Assembly: GCA_902363535.1 (NCBI GenBank)
Contig: CABJAE010000020.1
Span: forward strand, 1 to 20,321
Direction: 5' to 3'
Origin: Peptoniphilaceae bacterium
GTDB lineage: Bacteria > Bacillota > Clostridia > Tissierellales > Peptoniphilaceae
DNA: 20,321 nt
Shown here: positions 13,688 through 20,321 of the stretch, piece by piece
How positions within the stretch are numbered: position 1 is the first letter of the stretch
Layout: each line of letters begins with the position of its first letter
Made by a program: the position numbers and the translations under genes
Notes under the pieces: generated by a model
What the model was told of the DNA's origin: nothing
The model's input: only the letters and a program-made list of their open reading frames with translations
Databases searched by the model: none

Positions 13688-14265
13688 CAATTAGTGATGA
13701 CGACAGGGCTGTAGCGGAATGTTTAAGTGTGCTAAAAGCGGCTTATCCACAATATAAATTTTTAACTGATCACGCAATGATGGAGTTGTGGCATCGCAAA
13801 TTGTCGGTACTGGATCCTGAAAAAAGAAGACTCGCTATTGAGTTTTGGATTAATACCGAGAGGTTCCCTCCGGCTATATCCGACATTTACGAGTTGTGCA
13901 GTCCCAAATCTTTGCCGAATAAAGATTGGTCTGAGGCATGGCAACTAGTCCAGAGAGCAATACAACGGTTTGGTGCGTCTCGTGAAATTGAAGCTATGAA
14001 TTGGCTACAATCTGAAGATTCTATGACGGCAGAAGCTGCTAGAAGATTAGGATTTCAAAATTGCTGCCTATCACAAAATATCGCTCAGGAAAGAGCGAAC
14101 TTTAGAATGATCTATCAGAGCATGGAAGAAAAACAAAAAGCAGACGAACGCTTTATGCGTTTACCGGTCGGCTTACGTTATGAGGAAAGGAGCAAGGATT
14201 TTGCCGAACTTAACATTAACGAAAGATCAATTAAGCCAGTATCACTGTTTAAAGCGGGAAATTAA
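13684..14265 (+). CDS. Replicative helicase loader/inhibitor, G39P-like
   Basis: 193 residues from ATG 13684, which follows GGAGG by six bases and overlaps the initiator stop as ATGA; an upstream in-frame ATG at 13666 lies before that ribosome binding site. The N-terminal region (about 5-70) reads DRAVAECLSVLKAAYPQYKF then ELWHRKLSVLDPEKRRLAIEFWINTERFPPAISDI, the pattern of the phage G39P-type loader that brings the host or phage DnaB-like helicase to the origin. The C-terminal half is polar and likely flexible, as in that family. Position right after the initiator supports the role. Confidence 0.75.
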   Translation: MTISDDDRAVAECLSVLKAAYPQYKFLTDHAMMELWHRKLSVLDPEKRRLAIEFWINTERFPPAISDIYELCSPKSLPNKDWSEAWQLVQRAIQRFGASREIEAMNWLQSEDSMTAEAARRLGFQNCCLSQNIAQERANFRMIYQSMEEKQKADERFMRLPVGLRYEERSKDFAELNINERSIKPVSLFKAGN

Positions 14266-14620
14266 ATTACTTTCTGAACGACTAGATAATCTCGACGCAG
14301 AGGTTACAGATACTGTCGTCGGTTCGAATAGCTCGTTTCCTTTTCAGAAAATGCACATAACAATTCGTGGTAGGGAAACTCAATCAGACTACACGACTGC
14401 TTTGAAGAAGCTATTAACACAAAGGCTGAATAAATCAGTCGAATCTCTTTATAAAATTGAGTCATTTATATCGACAATCGAGGACGATCGAGTCCGCTAT
14501 GTTTTTACAAGACGATATATCGACAAATCTAGTTGGAAGCGGATATCCGGAGAAATGGGGAGTAATGATGAAAGCTATGCCCGTAAAATACACGACCGTT
14601 ACATTAAAAGGTATTTTTAA
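14201..14620 (+). CDS. Sigma-70 region-4-like phage regulator (DUF1492/ArpU/RinA type)
   Basis: 139 residues. I choose TTG at 14201 because AAAGGAG (14186-14192) lies eight bases upstream; the ATG at 14180 lies before that site. The gene overlaps the loader gene by 65 bases in another frame. The N-terminal half is a long helix with a TVVGSNSSFPF linker; the C-terminal half reads IESFISTIEDDRVRYVFTRRYIDKSSWKRISGEMGSNDESYARKIHDRYIKRYF, a helix-turn-helix like sigma region 4, found in late-gene regulators of Gram-positive phages and related elements. It probably activates the promoter after the TTTGTCCGT array that begins just two bases after its stop. Confidence 0.8.
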   Translation: MPNLTLTKDQLSQYHCLKREIKLLSERLDNLDAEVTDTVVGSNSSFPFQKMHITIRGRETQSDYTTALKKLLTQRLNKSVESLYKIESFISTIEDDRVRYVFTRRYIDKSSWKRISGEMGSNDESYARKIHDRYIKRYF

Positions 14621-14621
14621 A

Positions 14622-14668
14622 TTTGTCCGTTTTGTCCGTTTTTTGTCCGTTTTGGGCGTTTTGTCCGT
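14622..14668. repeat. Five-copy TTTGTCCGT array, candidate activator sites
   Basis: TTTGTCCGT occurs exactly at 14622, 14631, 14642 and 14660, with a diverged copy TTTGGGCGT at 14651. Spacings are 9, 11, 9 and 9 bases. TATAGCATAGAT just after the last copy may hold a -10. The array starts right behind the sigma-like gene and before the transfer genes, so it is probably the site where that regulator acts. Confidence 0.8.
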
Positions 14669-14731
14669 ATAGCATAGATAGTGAGGGAAGCTAATACTTC
14701 TCGTTGTACGACGTAAGAAGGGTGAATTTAG

Positions 14732-15043
14732 ATGATTAATGATTTTTTGTTAGACCGTGTTTTTAAGAGTGCGAAAGACCCAAAGGAGTGGTGCGTATCG
14801 TTTAAAGGAATGGACTATGATGAGTGGCAACCTCTTTCCGCAAATGAGTTTATTCGTGAAGTTGAATTAAAGAACTCGTGGAATGATGTTGATCCTGAAA
14901 TTTACGAAAAAGCATTAGGAACCGTCGGTATAGACTTTGCTTCATATGACGATCCTGATGAAATGTGGGAAGATTTCCTACTTGCAGTCAAAAGAACAAT
15001 CGATAGTTGGCAGCAAGAAAATCAAATTATAACTCGTAGGTAG
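14732..15043 (+). CDS. Hypothetical acidic protein, first gene after the repeat array
   Basis: 103 residues, strongly acidic, with ten tryptophan/aspartate-rich stretches such as DYDEWQPLSANEF and DDPDEMWEDF. No family recognised. GAAGGGTG lies about seven bases before ATG. It is the first gene behind the presumed late promoter and is followed eight bases after its stop by the PcfB-like gene, so it is probably part of the transfer operon. No signal peptide or membrane span is seen. Confidence 0.7.
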   Translation: MINDFLLDRVFKSAKDPKEWCVSFKGMDYDEWQPLSANEFIREVELKNSWNDVDPEIYEKALGTVGIDFASYDDPDEMWEDFLLAVKRTIDSWQQENQIITRR

Positions 15044-15051
15044 GTGATCTC

Positions 15052-15552
15052 ATGGGAATGGGCATACAAGAAGGCTTAGCTGATAGTGTGCATGATAGAC
15101 GTAAAGTAATGTTTTTTCTGGATTTATCCAGAAAGCTTTTTACAAATATCAGTTCATCGCCAGTACAAAAAGCCACGTATGACGACATGAAAATATGGGA
15201 GGAACGACAGAAAATGAATGGTCAACTTGATCAAGAACAGGTTATCTCTACAGATTTACAAGAAGAGTTAGTAAAAGCCTGTGATAAGGAAGGCATTCAA
15301 TTTGCCGTTGCACCTATTGATGATGAAAAGTTTCGACTGTACTTTCACGCTAAAGACACTAAACAAGTCGATCAGGTTCTAAAAAGGACATATCAAGGTT
15401 TAGAGGCAAAACGAGAGCGTGAAGGCGACAGGAAACCTTATAAAGAACGCTATAATGCTGCTAAAGAAATTCGTGATGAATTACGAGAAAAAGCAGCTAA
15501 TAGTAGAGAAGATAAGTTAAAACAAAAAGACCGAGGAATGAATCGAAACTAA
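15052..15552 (+). CDS. PcfB/DUF3801-like conjugation accessory protein
   Basis: 166 residues. The middle part (about 70-125), DLQEELVKACDKEGIQFAVAPIDDEKFRLYFHAKDTKQVDQVLKRTYQ, matches the layout of PcfB-type DUF3801 proteins (helix, then strand-rich core with a ...LYFHAKD.. segment), and the C-terminal third is a highly charged helix (KERYNAAKEIRDELREKAANSREDKLKQKDRG). PcfB works with the relaxase and coupling protein in plasmid and ICE transfer. It lacks a signal peptide. AGGTAGGTG precedes ATG. A virD4-like gene normally follows at once; here a large surface-protein gene comes between. Confidence 0.65.
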   Translation: MGMGIQEGLADSVHDRRKVMFFLDLSRKLFTNISSSPVQKATYDDMKIWEERQKMNGQLDQEQVISTDLQEELVKACDKEGIQFAVAPIDDEKFRLYFHAKDTKQVDQVLKRTYQGLEAKREREGDRKPYKERYNAAKEIRDELREKAANSREDKLKQKDRGMNRN

Positions 15553-15557
15553 AATTC

Positions 15558-15573
15558 AGGCGAAAGCCTTTTA
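15558..15573 (+). terminator. Short hairpin with T-rich tail after the PcfB-like gene
   Basis: AGGC-GAAA-GCCT with a stable GNRA loop is followed by TTTTATTAT. The stem is only four pairs, so termination may be partial. Confidence 0.4.
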
Positions 15574-15611
15574 TTATAAATATTAGTTAACTATCCAAGG
15601 AGGAAATAATA

Positions 15612-18600
15612 ATGGTGAAAAAAATTACACGAAAGAAAGCACTTAGTTTGGCACTTGCGGGATTAATGCTTGCACCGAGCTTACCTATTCAAAGTTTTGC
15701 TCAAGGAGCTAATCAAGGAGCAAAGGTAGAGTCAGGTACAAACAAGAACGTTCAATCAAAACAGTATATATGGGGAAAATATAATGTAAGTAAAACAGAG
15801 TCCGGAGAACCTAAACTGGGAGACATCCGATCATTTGCTACTAATGGAAACTATGGAGTATATAAAGGCATTGGGGAAATAGGAGGCGGTTTTCCGGGTA
15901 TTAAAGTTGATGGATATTTAAAAGCCACTATTGTGCCTGGAAATATGGTAAAACTATCTCAACCATATCAAAAGTACTTTGAAGCAAGTTACGGTGGTCC
16001 AGTTAGTGGTGAACTGCCAAGTACACTTTATACAACTGGTGCAGATTATATTGTTGACAACGACGCTTATCCAAAGGGAGACTATTTTTCTCCAGAAATT
16101 AGAATGCATTCCTTTGTTTTAGCTGATATAAGTCAAGTTGAAGTTATAAAAAATGGAAGAGTAACAGTATCTAAGAGTAGTCCAAATGCTGAATATTTGG
16201 GAGATCTATATCGAATTGTAGGGGCAGAAGAGGTGTCTTCGAAATCTAACTATATCGAAGATGTTACTGCTCCTAAAGGAACCTATCCTAACAATGGTGA
16301 AAAAGATGGATTCTGGTATGTTTTAAAAGGTGAGGCACCGACTGATCCGACTGTTAATACAGCGAAATCAGAAAGCGACGACGATATTAAAGGTGCCATT
16401 GACAATCTGCCTGAAGGTGCAAAGGTAGACGTTGTATCTCGACCTGAGCGTACAGCATATACACCTGAAATCAAGGAATTAACAGTTAAGCCCGGCGAAA
16501 AGGCAGACTTAACCCAAGCGATTACCAATCCGAAAGAAGGAGTTAAAATCGAAGAAAAGACTCCTGTAGACACCAGTAAGGTTGGAAAGCAAACCGGAGC
16601 TATCACTGTAACTTTACCGGCGGAAAGGAAAAATGCGAAAGCAAAAATCACATTTAAAGATCAATCGACGAAAGAAGTAGACGTACCTGTCGAATTTAAA
16701 GAGTTAAGTAAAGACTATGACGTAACGGTTAATGTAAAAGAAGCAGCTGTTAAGGTTACTCTTAACTACGTTGACGAATCCGGTAAAACTGTAGCTACAA
16801 AAGAAATGTCCGTTGAATCCGGAAGTAAAATTAAATTGACGGAAATTCCTGAACTCTTTGGTTACAAGTTACTCTCTACTGATGACATTACTGTTAGCGA
16901 AGACGGTCAAGCTGTTACTGTAAAAGTAAAAGATCTGAATGCCGAAATTAAAAGCCTGGAAGATCAATTGAACGCCAAAAAAGGCGAACTTAGCAAACTT
17001 GAAGAACAACTGGCTGCTGAAAAAGCGAAAGGCGAACAAGACAGGGCTAAAATTGCTGAGCTTGAAAAAGCAATTAATGACAAAAAGGCTGAGATTGACA
17101 AACTCAATAAGCAAATTGGCGATCTCGACGAAGTCATTAAGCAACTTCAAGAAAAGCTCAATGGGCTGAAAGGTAATCTAGAAGAAGCAAACAAAGAGCT
17201 TGCTAAATCTAAAAACGACTTAGAAAATCTTAAAAAAGAATTAGAAGCCAAGATCACTAATCTTAACGGTCAAATTGCAGATAAAGATGCTAAAGGCAAA
17301 GACCTTGAAAAACAATTAGCTACTGAAAAAGCAAAAGGCGATCAAGACGCCACGAAGATTGCTGAACTTGAAAAAGCGATCAAAGATAACAATGACGCAA
17401 AAGACGCCTTGAATAAGGAAAAAGAAGGTTTAGCAAAAGAACTCGCCGACAAAGAAGCTAAAATTGCTGAACTTGAAGCAAACGCTAAAAAGCTAGAAGG
17501 TAATGTAAAAGACCTTGAAGCAAAAATTAAAGATCTAATTAGTGGTAAAGCTGTTGATGCCGAAACTATGAAAGCTCTCCAAGATCAATTAGAAAAGGCA
17601 AAAGCAGAAAATCAAAAGCTCGCAGATAACCTTAGCGCACTAGAAAAAGCAATTGCAGAAAAAGAAGCCGAAATCGGTAAATTGAATGATAAAGTCGGAA
17701 GCCAATCCGAACTCATTAAAGCACTGCAAGCGAAGCTCGATGAAATGAAGAAGGATTTAGGAGAAGCTAACAAAAATCTGTTAGATTCCAAATCTGAACT
17801 TGATAACCTCAAAAAAGAACTTGCTGATAAAATTGCAGCACTGAATGATCAAATTGCCAGCAGAGATGCGAAAGGTAAAGACCTTGAAAAACAACTTGCC
17901 GACGAAAAAGCAAAAGGTAATCAAGACACCGCTAAGATCGCAGAGTTAGAAAAAGCAATTAAAGATAACAACGACGCAAAAGACGCCTTGAATAAGGAAA
18001 AAGAAGGTTTAGCAAAAGAACTCGCCGACAAAGAGGCTAAGATTACTGAACTTGAAGCAAACGCTAAAAAGCTAGAAGGTAATGTAAAAGACCTTGAAGC
18101 AAAAATTAAAGACTTGATCGACGGTAAGTCCGTTGACGCAAGCGCTTTAAAGAAAGCTGAAGAAGCATTAGCACAAGCAAAAGCTGATAATGCAAAACTT
18201 GCCGATGAAGTGAAGAAGCTTCAAGATAGCCTGAAAACTGAAAAAACAGCAAGTGCTGAAAAAGATAAAGAGCTATCTAAACTACGTGAAGAAGCAAAGG
18301 CAAACCACGATTCCAACCTTTCCGAACTGAAGAAGGAACTAAAGAAAGAACTTGATAGAGCGGATAAAGTCGATCGTAAACGCCTAAGCGAACAAGAAAA
18401 CAAAAAACTCGATGAAGTTATTAAGAAGGCTAAAGATATTTTTGCCAAAAAAGATGCTAAAGATGATGAAGTAAAACAAGCAATCAAGGATTTAAAAGAA
18501 ACCTTGAAACCTTACGAAAACTTTATTTTCGATGACAAGCATATCAATGGGTTGCTCGGCAAAAACATCAAGTCCTTAAAAGACTTTATCGACAAGGTAG

Positions 18601-19088
18601 AAAAAGCAATTGGCGGAACCTTGATCGAAGAGGAAACCATTAGCAAAGACAAAGAATACACTGCATTAAAATATGTCTTTATGGTTAATTCCAACAAATA
18701 TGCACAAGCAACGAATAAAGACACTAAGATCTACAAAATGGACGTTAGCCCCTTTATTCGAAACAGCAGAACCATGTTACCGCTCCGGTATGTAGCTAAC
18801 GTACTAGGTGCCGATGTTAAGTGGGATAATGGAACAAGAACTGCTACCTTCACCAAAGACGGTATGGAAGCAAAAATCAATATCGACGAAGGTAAGACCA
18901 TTAAGGTTGCCGGAAAATCGGTAGAACTTTCTGCGAAACCTGAAATCGTACAAGACAGAATCTTTGTACCGTTAACAGATATTTCGAAGGTATTCGAAGT
19001 AACCAATGGCAATACCGATGACGGTATTAACCAAGACATTGAGTGGAACAAAGACAATAGAACGGTTACCGTTCACATTGCAAGATAA
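15612..19088 (+). CDS. Large secreted coiled-coil surface protein with copper-amine-oxidase-N-like C-terminus
   Basis: 1158 residues. A signal peptide (1-30, KKALSLALAGLMLAPSLPIQSFA, cleavage before QG) is followed by an unknown globular region (about 35-245), a Rib/alpha-like immunoglobulin-type repeat (about 260-365, with ITVTLPAERKNAKAKITF and VDVPVEF), a MucBP-like region (about 380-445, VTLNYVDESGKTVATKEMSVESG), then about 500 residues of heptad-rich coiled coil (445-960) with two copies of a 193-residue unit. Residues about 1010-1158 form a stalk/copper-amine-oxidase-N-type domain (FIRNSRTMLPLRYVANVLGADVKWDNGTRTATF), often used for wall binding in anaerobic cocci. There is no LPXTG anchor. 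Good AAGGAGG ribosome binding site; a strong terminator follows. Probably an adhesin-like cargo protein; ligand unknown. Confidence 0.88.
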   Translation: MVKKITRKKALSLALAGLMLAPSLPIQSFAQGANQGAKVESGTNKNVQSKQYIWGKYNVSKTESGEPKLGDIRSFATNGNYGVYKGIGEIGGGFPGIKVDGYLKATIVPGNMVKLSQPYQKYFEASYGGPVSGELPSTLYTTGADYIVDNDAYPKGDYFSPEIRMHSFVLADISQVEVIKNGRVTVSKSSPNAEYLGDLYRIVGAEEVSSKSNYIEDVTAPKGTYPNNGEKDGFWYVLKGEAPTDPTVNTAKSESDDDIKGAIDNLPEGAKVDVVSRPERTAYTPEIKELTVKPGEKADLTQAITNPKEGVKIEEKTPVDTSKVGKQTGAITVTLPAERKNAKAKITFKDQSTKEVDVPVEFKELSKDYDVTVNVKEAAVKVTLNYVDESGKTVATKEMSVESGSKIKLTEIPELFGYKLLSTDDITVSEDGQAVTVKVKDLNAEIKSLEDQLNAKKGELSKLEEQLAAEKAKGEQDRAKIAELEKAINDKKAEIDKLNKQIGDLDEVIKQLQEKLNGLKGNLEEANKELAKSKNDLENLKKELEAKITNLNGQIADKDAKGKDLEKQLATEKAKGDQDATKIAELEKAIKDNNDAKDALNKEKEGLAKELADKEAKIAELEANAKKLEGNVKDLEAKIKDLISGKAVDAETMKALQDQLEKAKAENQKLADNLSALEKAIAEKEAEIGKLNDKVGSQSELIKALQAKLDEMKKDLGEANKNLLDSKSELDNLKKELADKIAALNDQIASRDAKGKDLEKQLADEKAKGNQDTAKIAELEKAIKDNNDAKDALNKEKEGLAKELADKEAKITELEANAKKLEGNVKDLEAKIKDLIDGKSVDASALKKAEEALAQAKADNAKLADEVKKLQDSLKTEKTASAEKDKELSKLREEAKANHDSNLSELKKELKKELDRADKVDRKRLSEQENKKLDEVIKKAKDIFAKKDAKDDEVKQAIKDLKETLKPYENFIFDDKHINGLLGKNIKSLKDFIDKVEKAIGGTLIEEETISKDKEYTALKYVFMVNSNKYAQATNKDTKIYKMDVSPFIRNSRTMLPLRYVANVLGADVKWDNGTRTATFTKDGMEAKINIDEGKTIKVAGKSVELSAKPEIVQDRIFVPLTDISKVFEVTNGNTDDGINQDIEWNKDNRTVTVHIAR
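16866..18500 (+). repeat. Two-copy 193-codon internal repeat in the coiled-coil region
   Basis: Matching segments are offset by 579 bases. The most alike part is about 145 bases, near 17389-17533 and 17968-18112, differing at only a handful of positions. The surrounding unit (from about LEKAI..EI..LN to VDA) is alike at protein level but more diverged in DNA. A partial third copy precedes them. Confidence 0.75.
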
Positions 19089-19099
19089 GATAGTACTTG

Positions 19100-19134
19100 A
19101 TGGGAAGGGGGATATTCCCTCTTCCCATTCTTTT
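19100..19134 (+). terminator. Strong terminator after the surface-protein gene
   Basis: ATGGGAAGGGGG (19100-19111) pairs with CCCTCTTCCCAT (19117-19128), one G-U pair, five-base loop, followed by TCTTTT. It lies between the surface protein and virD4, so virD4 needs read-through or its own promoter. Confidence 0.85.
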
Positions 19135-19152
19135 ACTTAAAAAGGGCTATTT

Positions 19153-20271
19153 ATGGATATTATCAATCAAATTTCAAAAGACATTCAGGATTATGTGGAT
19201 TCTAAAATACAGGATTTGAGAGAAGTCAATAAGAAAACGCTGTTTGCGTTGATTTTCCCCTATATACTATTTTTCTTTTTCTTTAATCGACTTTTCTTTT
19301 TAATCGATCGTGTTTCCTTTGGGTTTGCATTTAAAAATCTGGCGATGTGTTTTAATACTGAAATTCCACTTATACCCTTGGGAAAATTTACACTCTATGC
19401 CTTAGCTGCAAGTGTACTCATTCGAATTATCGTATGGCAGAAAGCTAAAAATGCGAAGAAGTTTCGAAAAGGCGAAGAATATGGATCTGCTAAATGGGCA
19501 GATCATAAAGATATCAAGCCATACATTAATAGCAGCGATCCTGACGAGAATATTATTCTGACAAAGACAGAATCATTAACTATGGAAGAAAGAATGCCGG
19601 TAACTAAAAAGAAGTTCGAGAGAAATAAAAATGTTCTGGTAATCGGCGGTTCCGGCTCAGGTAAAACACGCTTCTATGTAAAACCTAATATTATGCAACA
19701 GCATAGCTCCTACGTTATAACAGACCCGAAAGGCAGTCTTTTGACGGAGACGGGAAAAATGCTTGCTCGTGGCAAGATCGTGACTAAAAAAGATAAAAAA
19801 GGCAAGAAGAAAGCAGTTCGTGAAGCTTATCAAATTAGAGTGTTTAATACAATCAACTTTAAAAAGTCCATGCACTATAATCCTTTCGCCTATGTAAGAA
19901 CAGAAAAAGACATCTTAAAGCTTGTAAATACTTTGATGATTAATACAAAAGGTGAAGGCAGTCACTCAGGAGAAGACTTTTGGGTTAAAGCAGAACGTCT
20001 ACTTTACTGTGCATTAATTGCCTACATCGTATTTGAACTTGAAGAGAAAGATCGTAACTTTGGAACGCTAGTGGATATGATCGACAATTCTCAGGTAAGT
20101 GAAGAGGACGAAAGCTATAAAAACATTATCGACATCATGTTTGAAGAACTTGAAGAGCGGAAAAAGGACTGCTTTGCAGTCCGTCAATATAAGAAGTATA
20201 AATTAGCAGCCGGAGTAATAGAATTAAGGAGAACACTTAATCACTATTTTAGTGAAATATGTACTTCTTAA
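19153..20271 (+). CDS. VirD4/TraG type IV coupling protein, C-terminus lost by interruption
   Basis: 372 residues as read; family members have about 580-620. Two N-terminal membrane segments (about 30-52 and 74-95) are followed by RKGEEYGSAKWAD, the Walker A GGSGSGKT at 165-172, and YVITDPKGSLLTETG at 187-201. The match to the family runs through FAVRQYKKYKLAAG at 341-354, where members go on with a lysine and the rest of the ATPase domain, including Walker B. From residue 355 the sequence changes to an unrelated 18-residue tail (IELRRTLNHYFSEICTS) and a stop. No other frame restores the family sequence. It is likely inactive unless the interruption is removed. It couples the relaxase-DNA complex to the mating channel. 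AAAAAGGG precedes ATG by six bases. Confidence 0.85.
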   Translation: MDIINQISKDIQDYVDSKIQDLREVNKKTLFALIFPYILFFFFFNRLFFLIDRVSFGFAFKNLAMCFNTEIPLIPLGKFTLYALAASVLIRIIVWQKAKNAKKFRKGEEYGSAKWADHKDIKPYINSSDPDENIILTKTESLTMEERMPVTKKKFERNKNVLVIGGSGSGKTRFYVKPNIMQQHSSYVITDPKGSLLTETGKMLARGKIVTKKDKKGKKKAVREAYQIRVFNTINFKKSMHYNPFAYVRTEKDILKLVNTLMINTKGEGSHSGEDFWVKAERLLYCALIAYIVFELEEKDRNFGTLVDMIDNSQVSEEDESYKNIIDIMFEELEERKKDCFAVRQYKKYKLAAGVIELRRTLNHYFSEICTS

Positions 20272-20321
20272 TTCTTTTTTTATTGAAAAATTAAGAGAAA
20301 GGGGGTAAAAATGAGGAATTT
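20216..20321. mobile_element. Left end of an unidentified element interrupting virD4
   Basis: From about 20216 the sequence stops matching VirD4. It contains hairpin arms TCACT/AGTGA (20241-20255), a longer AT-rich hairpin (CTTAATT near 20266 with AATTAAG near 20289-20295), and then a fresh ribosome binding site and start codon at 20311. This fits the start of an inserted element with structured leader, such as IS200/605- or IS607-type or an intron. Too little is visible to name it; the group II intron start GTGCG is absent. Confidence 0.5.
20311..20321 (+). CDS. Start of an unidentified gene, cut by the window edge
   Basis: ATGAGGAATTT follows AAAGGGGGT by five bases, a strong ribosome binding site. 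Only three and a half codons (Met-Arg-Asn) are visible. It is the first gene of the sequence that interrupts virD4. Confidence 0.45.

Larger units (their letters stand above)
9333..20321. mobile_element. Integrative conjugative element with phage-like control and replication module, partial
   Basis: The element starts at the ssrA 3' end and continues past the right edge. Markers in order are integrase, CI-like repressor, Cro-like protein, excisionase-like protein, replication initiator with iterons, helicase loader, sigma-like late regulator, PcfB-type protein and VirD4-type coupling protein. The AT-richer composition contrasts with the GC-richer chromosome to the left. Conjugative nature rests on the last two genes; no relaxase or mating-pair genes are visible here. 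Confidence 0.8.

Noticed and set aside
14622..14668. CRISPR-like array
   Set aside because: Units are nine bases with no spacers and no cas genes; it fits protein binding sites instead.
14457..14672. Plus-strand frame of 71 codons running through the TTTGTCCGT array
   Set aside because: Overlaps the sigma-like gene in another frame and ends in a repetitive peptide that simply reflects the DNA repeat.
15612..19088. Sortase-anchored LPXTG protein
   Set aside because: No LPXTG motif, hydrophobic tail or basic end; the C-terminus is a copper-amine-oxidase-N-like domain.
20216..20271. Simple frameshift in virD4
   Set aside because: None of the three plus frames after 20216 resumes VirD4 sequence.
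20216..20321. Group II intron in virD4
   Set aside because: The conserved GTGYG 5' end is not present at or near the point where the family match ends; kept open only as an unidentified insertion.

Overview
The window joins two unlike pieces of DNA. Bases 1 to about 9332 look like the chromosome of a Gram-positive (Firmicutes-type) bacterium with fairly GC-rich coding sequence and strong Shine-Dalgarno sites. Bases 9333 to 20321 are visibly AT-richer and form the left part of an integrated mobile element inserted at the 3' end of ssrA (tmRNA). Short-form SppA, a YpmS-like protein and the alanine-rich tmRNA tag all fit a Firmicute. The cell-surface protein with a copper-amine-oxidase-N-type C-terminus resembles those of anaerobic cocci such as Peptoniphilaceae, but I cannot name the genus with confidence.

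Chromosomal part: (1) 1-1266, minus strand, an IS1182-type DDE transposase running off the left edge. (2) 1416-3217, minus strand, a two-gene operon, sppA then an RDD membrane protein, joined by a TAATG overlap and ended by a hairpin terminator next to the IS. (3) 3311-8900, plus strand, a tightly packed five-gene operon starting from a divergent promoter region: YpmS-like lipoprotein-type protein, CNNM/CorC-type CBS transporter, cation diffusion facilitator, TraX-family acyltransferase, and an ABC exporter half-transporter, closed by a clear terminator. (4) 8940-9410, ssrA with its own promoter and terminator.

Element part: tyrosine integrase (minus) next to the attachment site; a cleavable CI/LexA-like repressor (minus) facing a small Cro-like protein, with repeated operators between them; an excisionase-like HTH protein; two unknown small proteins; a replication initiator that contains a five-copy 22-bp iteron array and an AT-rich region inside its own gene, so probably the replication origin; a helicase loader of the G39P type; a sigma-region-4-like phage regulator followed at once by a five-copy TTTGTCCGT array; an unknown acidic protein; a PcfB/DUF3801-type conjugation protein; a 1158-residue coiled-coil surface protein; and a VirD4/TraG coupling protein that is cut off about 354 residues in, apparently by another inserted element whose first gene begins at the right edge.

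Taken together the element combines a phage-style lysogeny, replication and late-switch module with a conjugation module (an ICE with phage-like control). The surface protein gene sits between pcfB and virD4 with hairpins on both sides and looks like cargo. The relaxase, the rest of the transfer apparatus and the other attachment site are not in the window.
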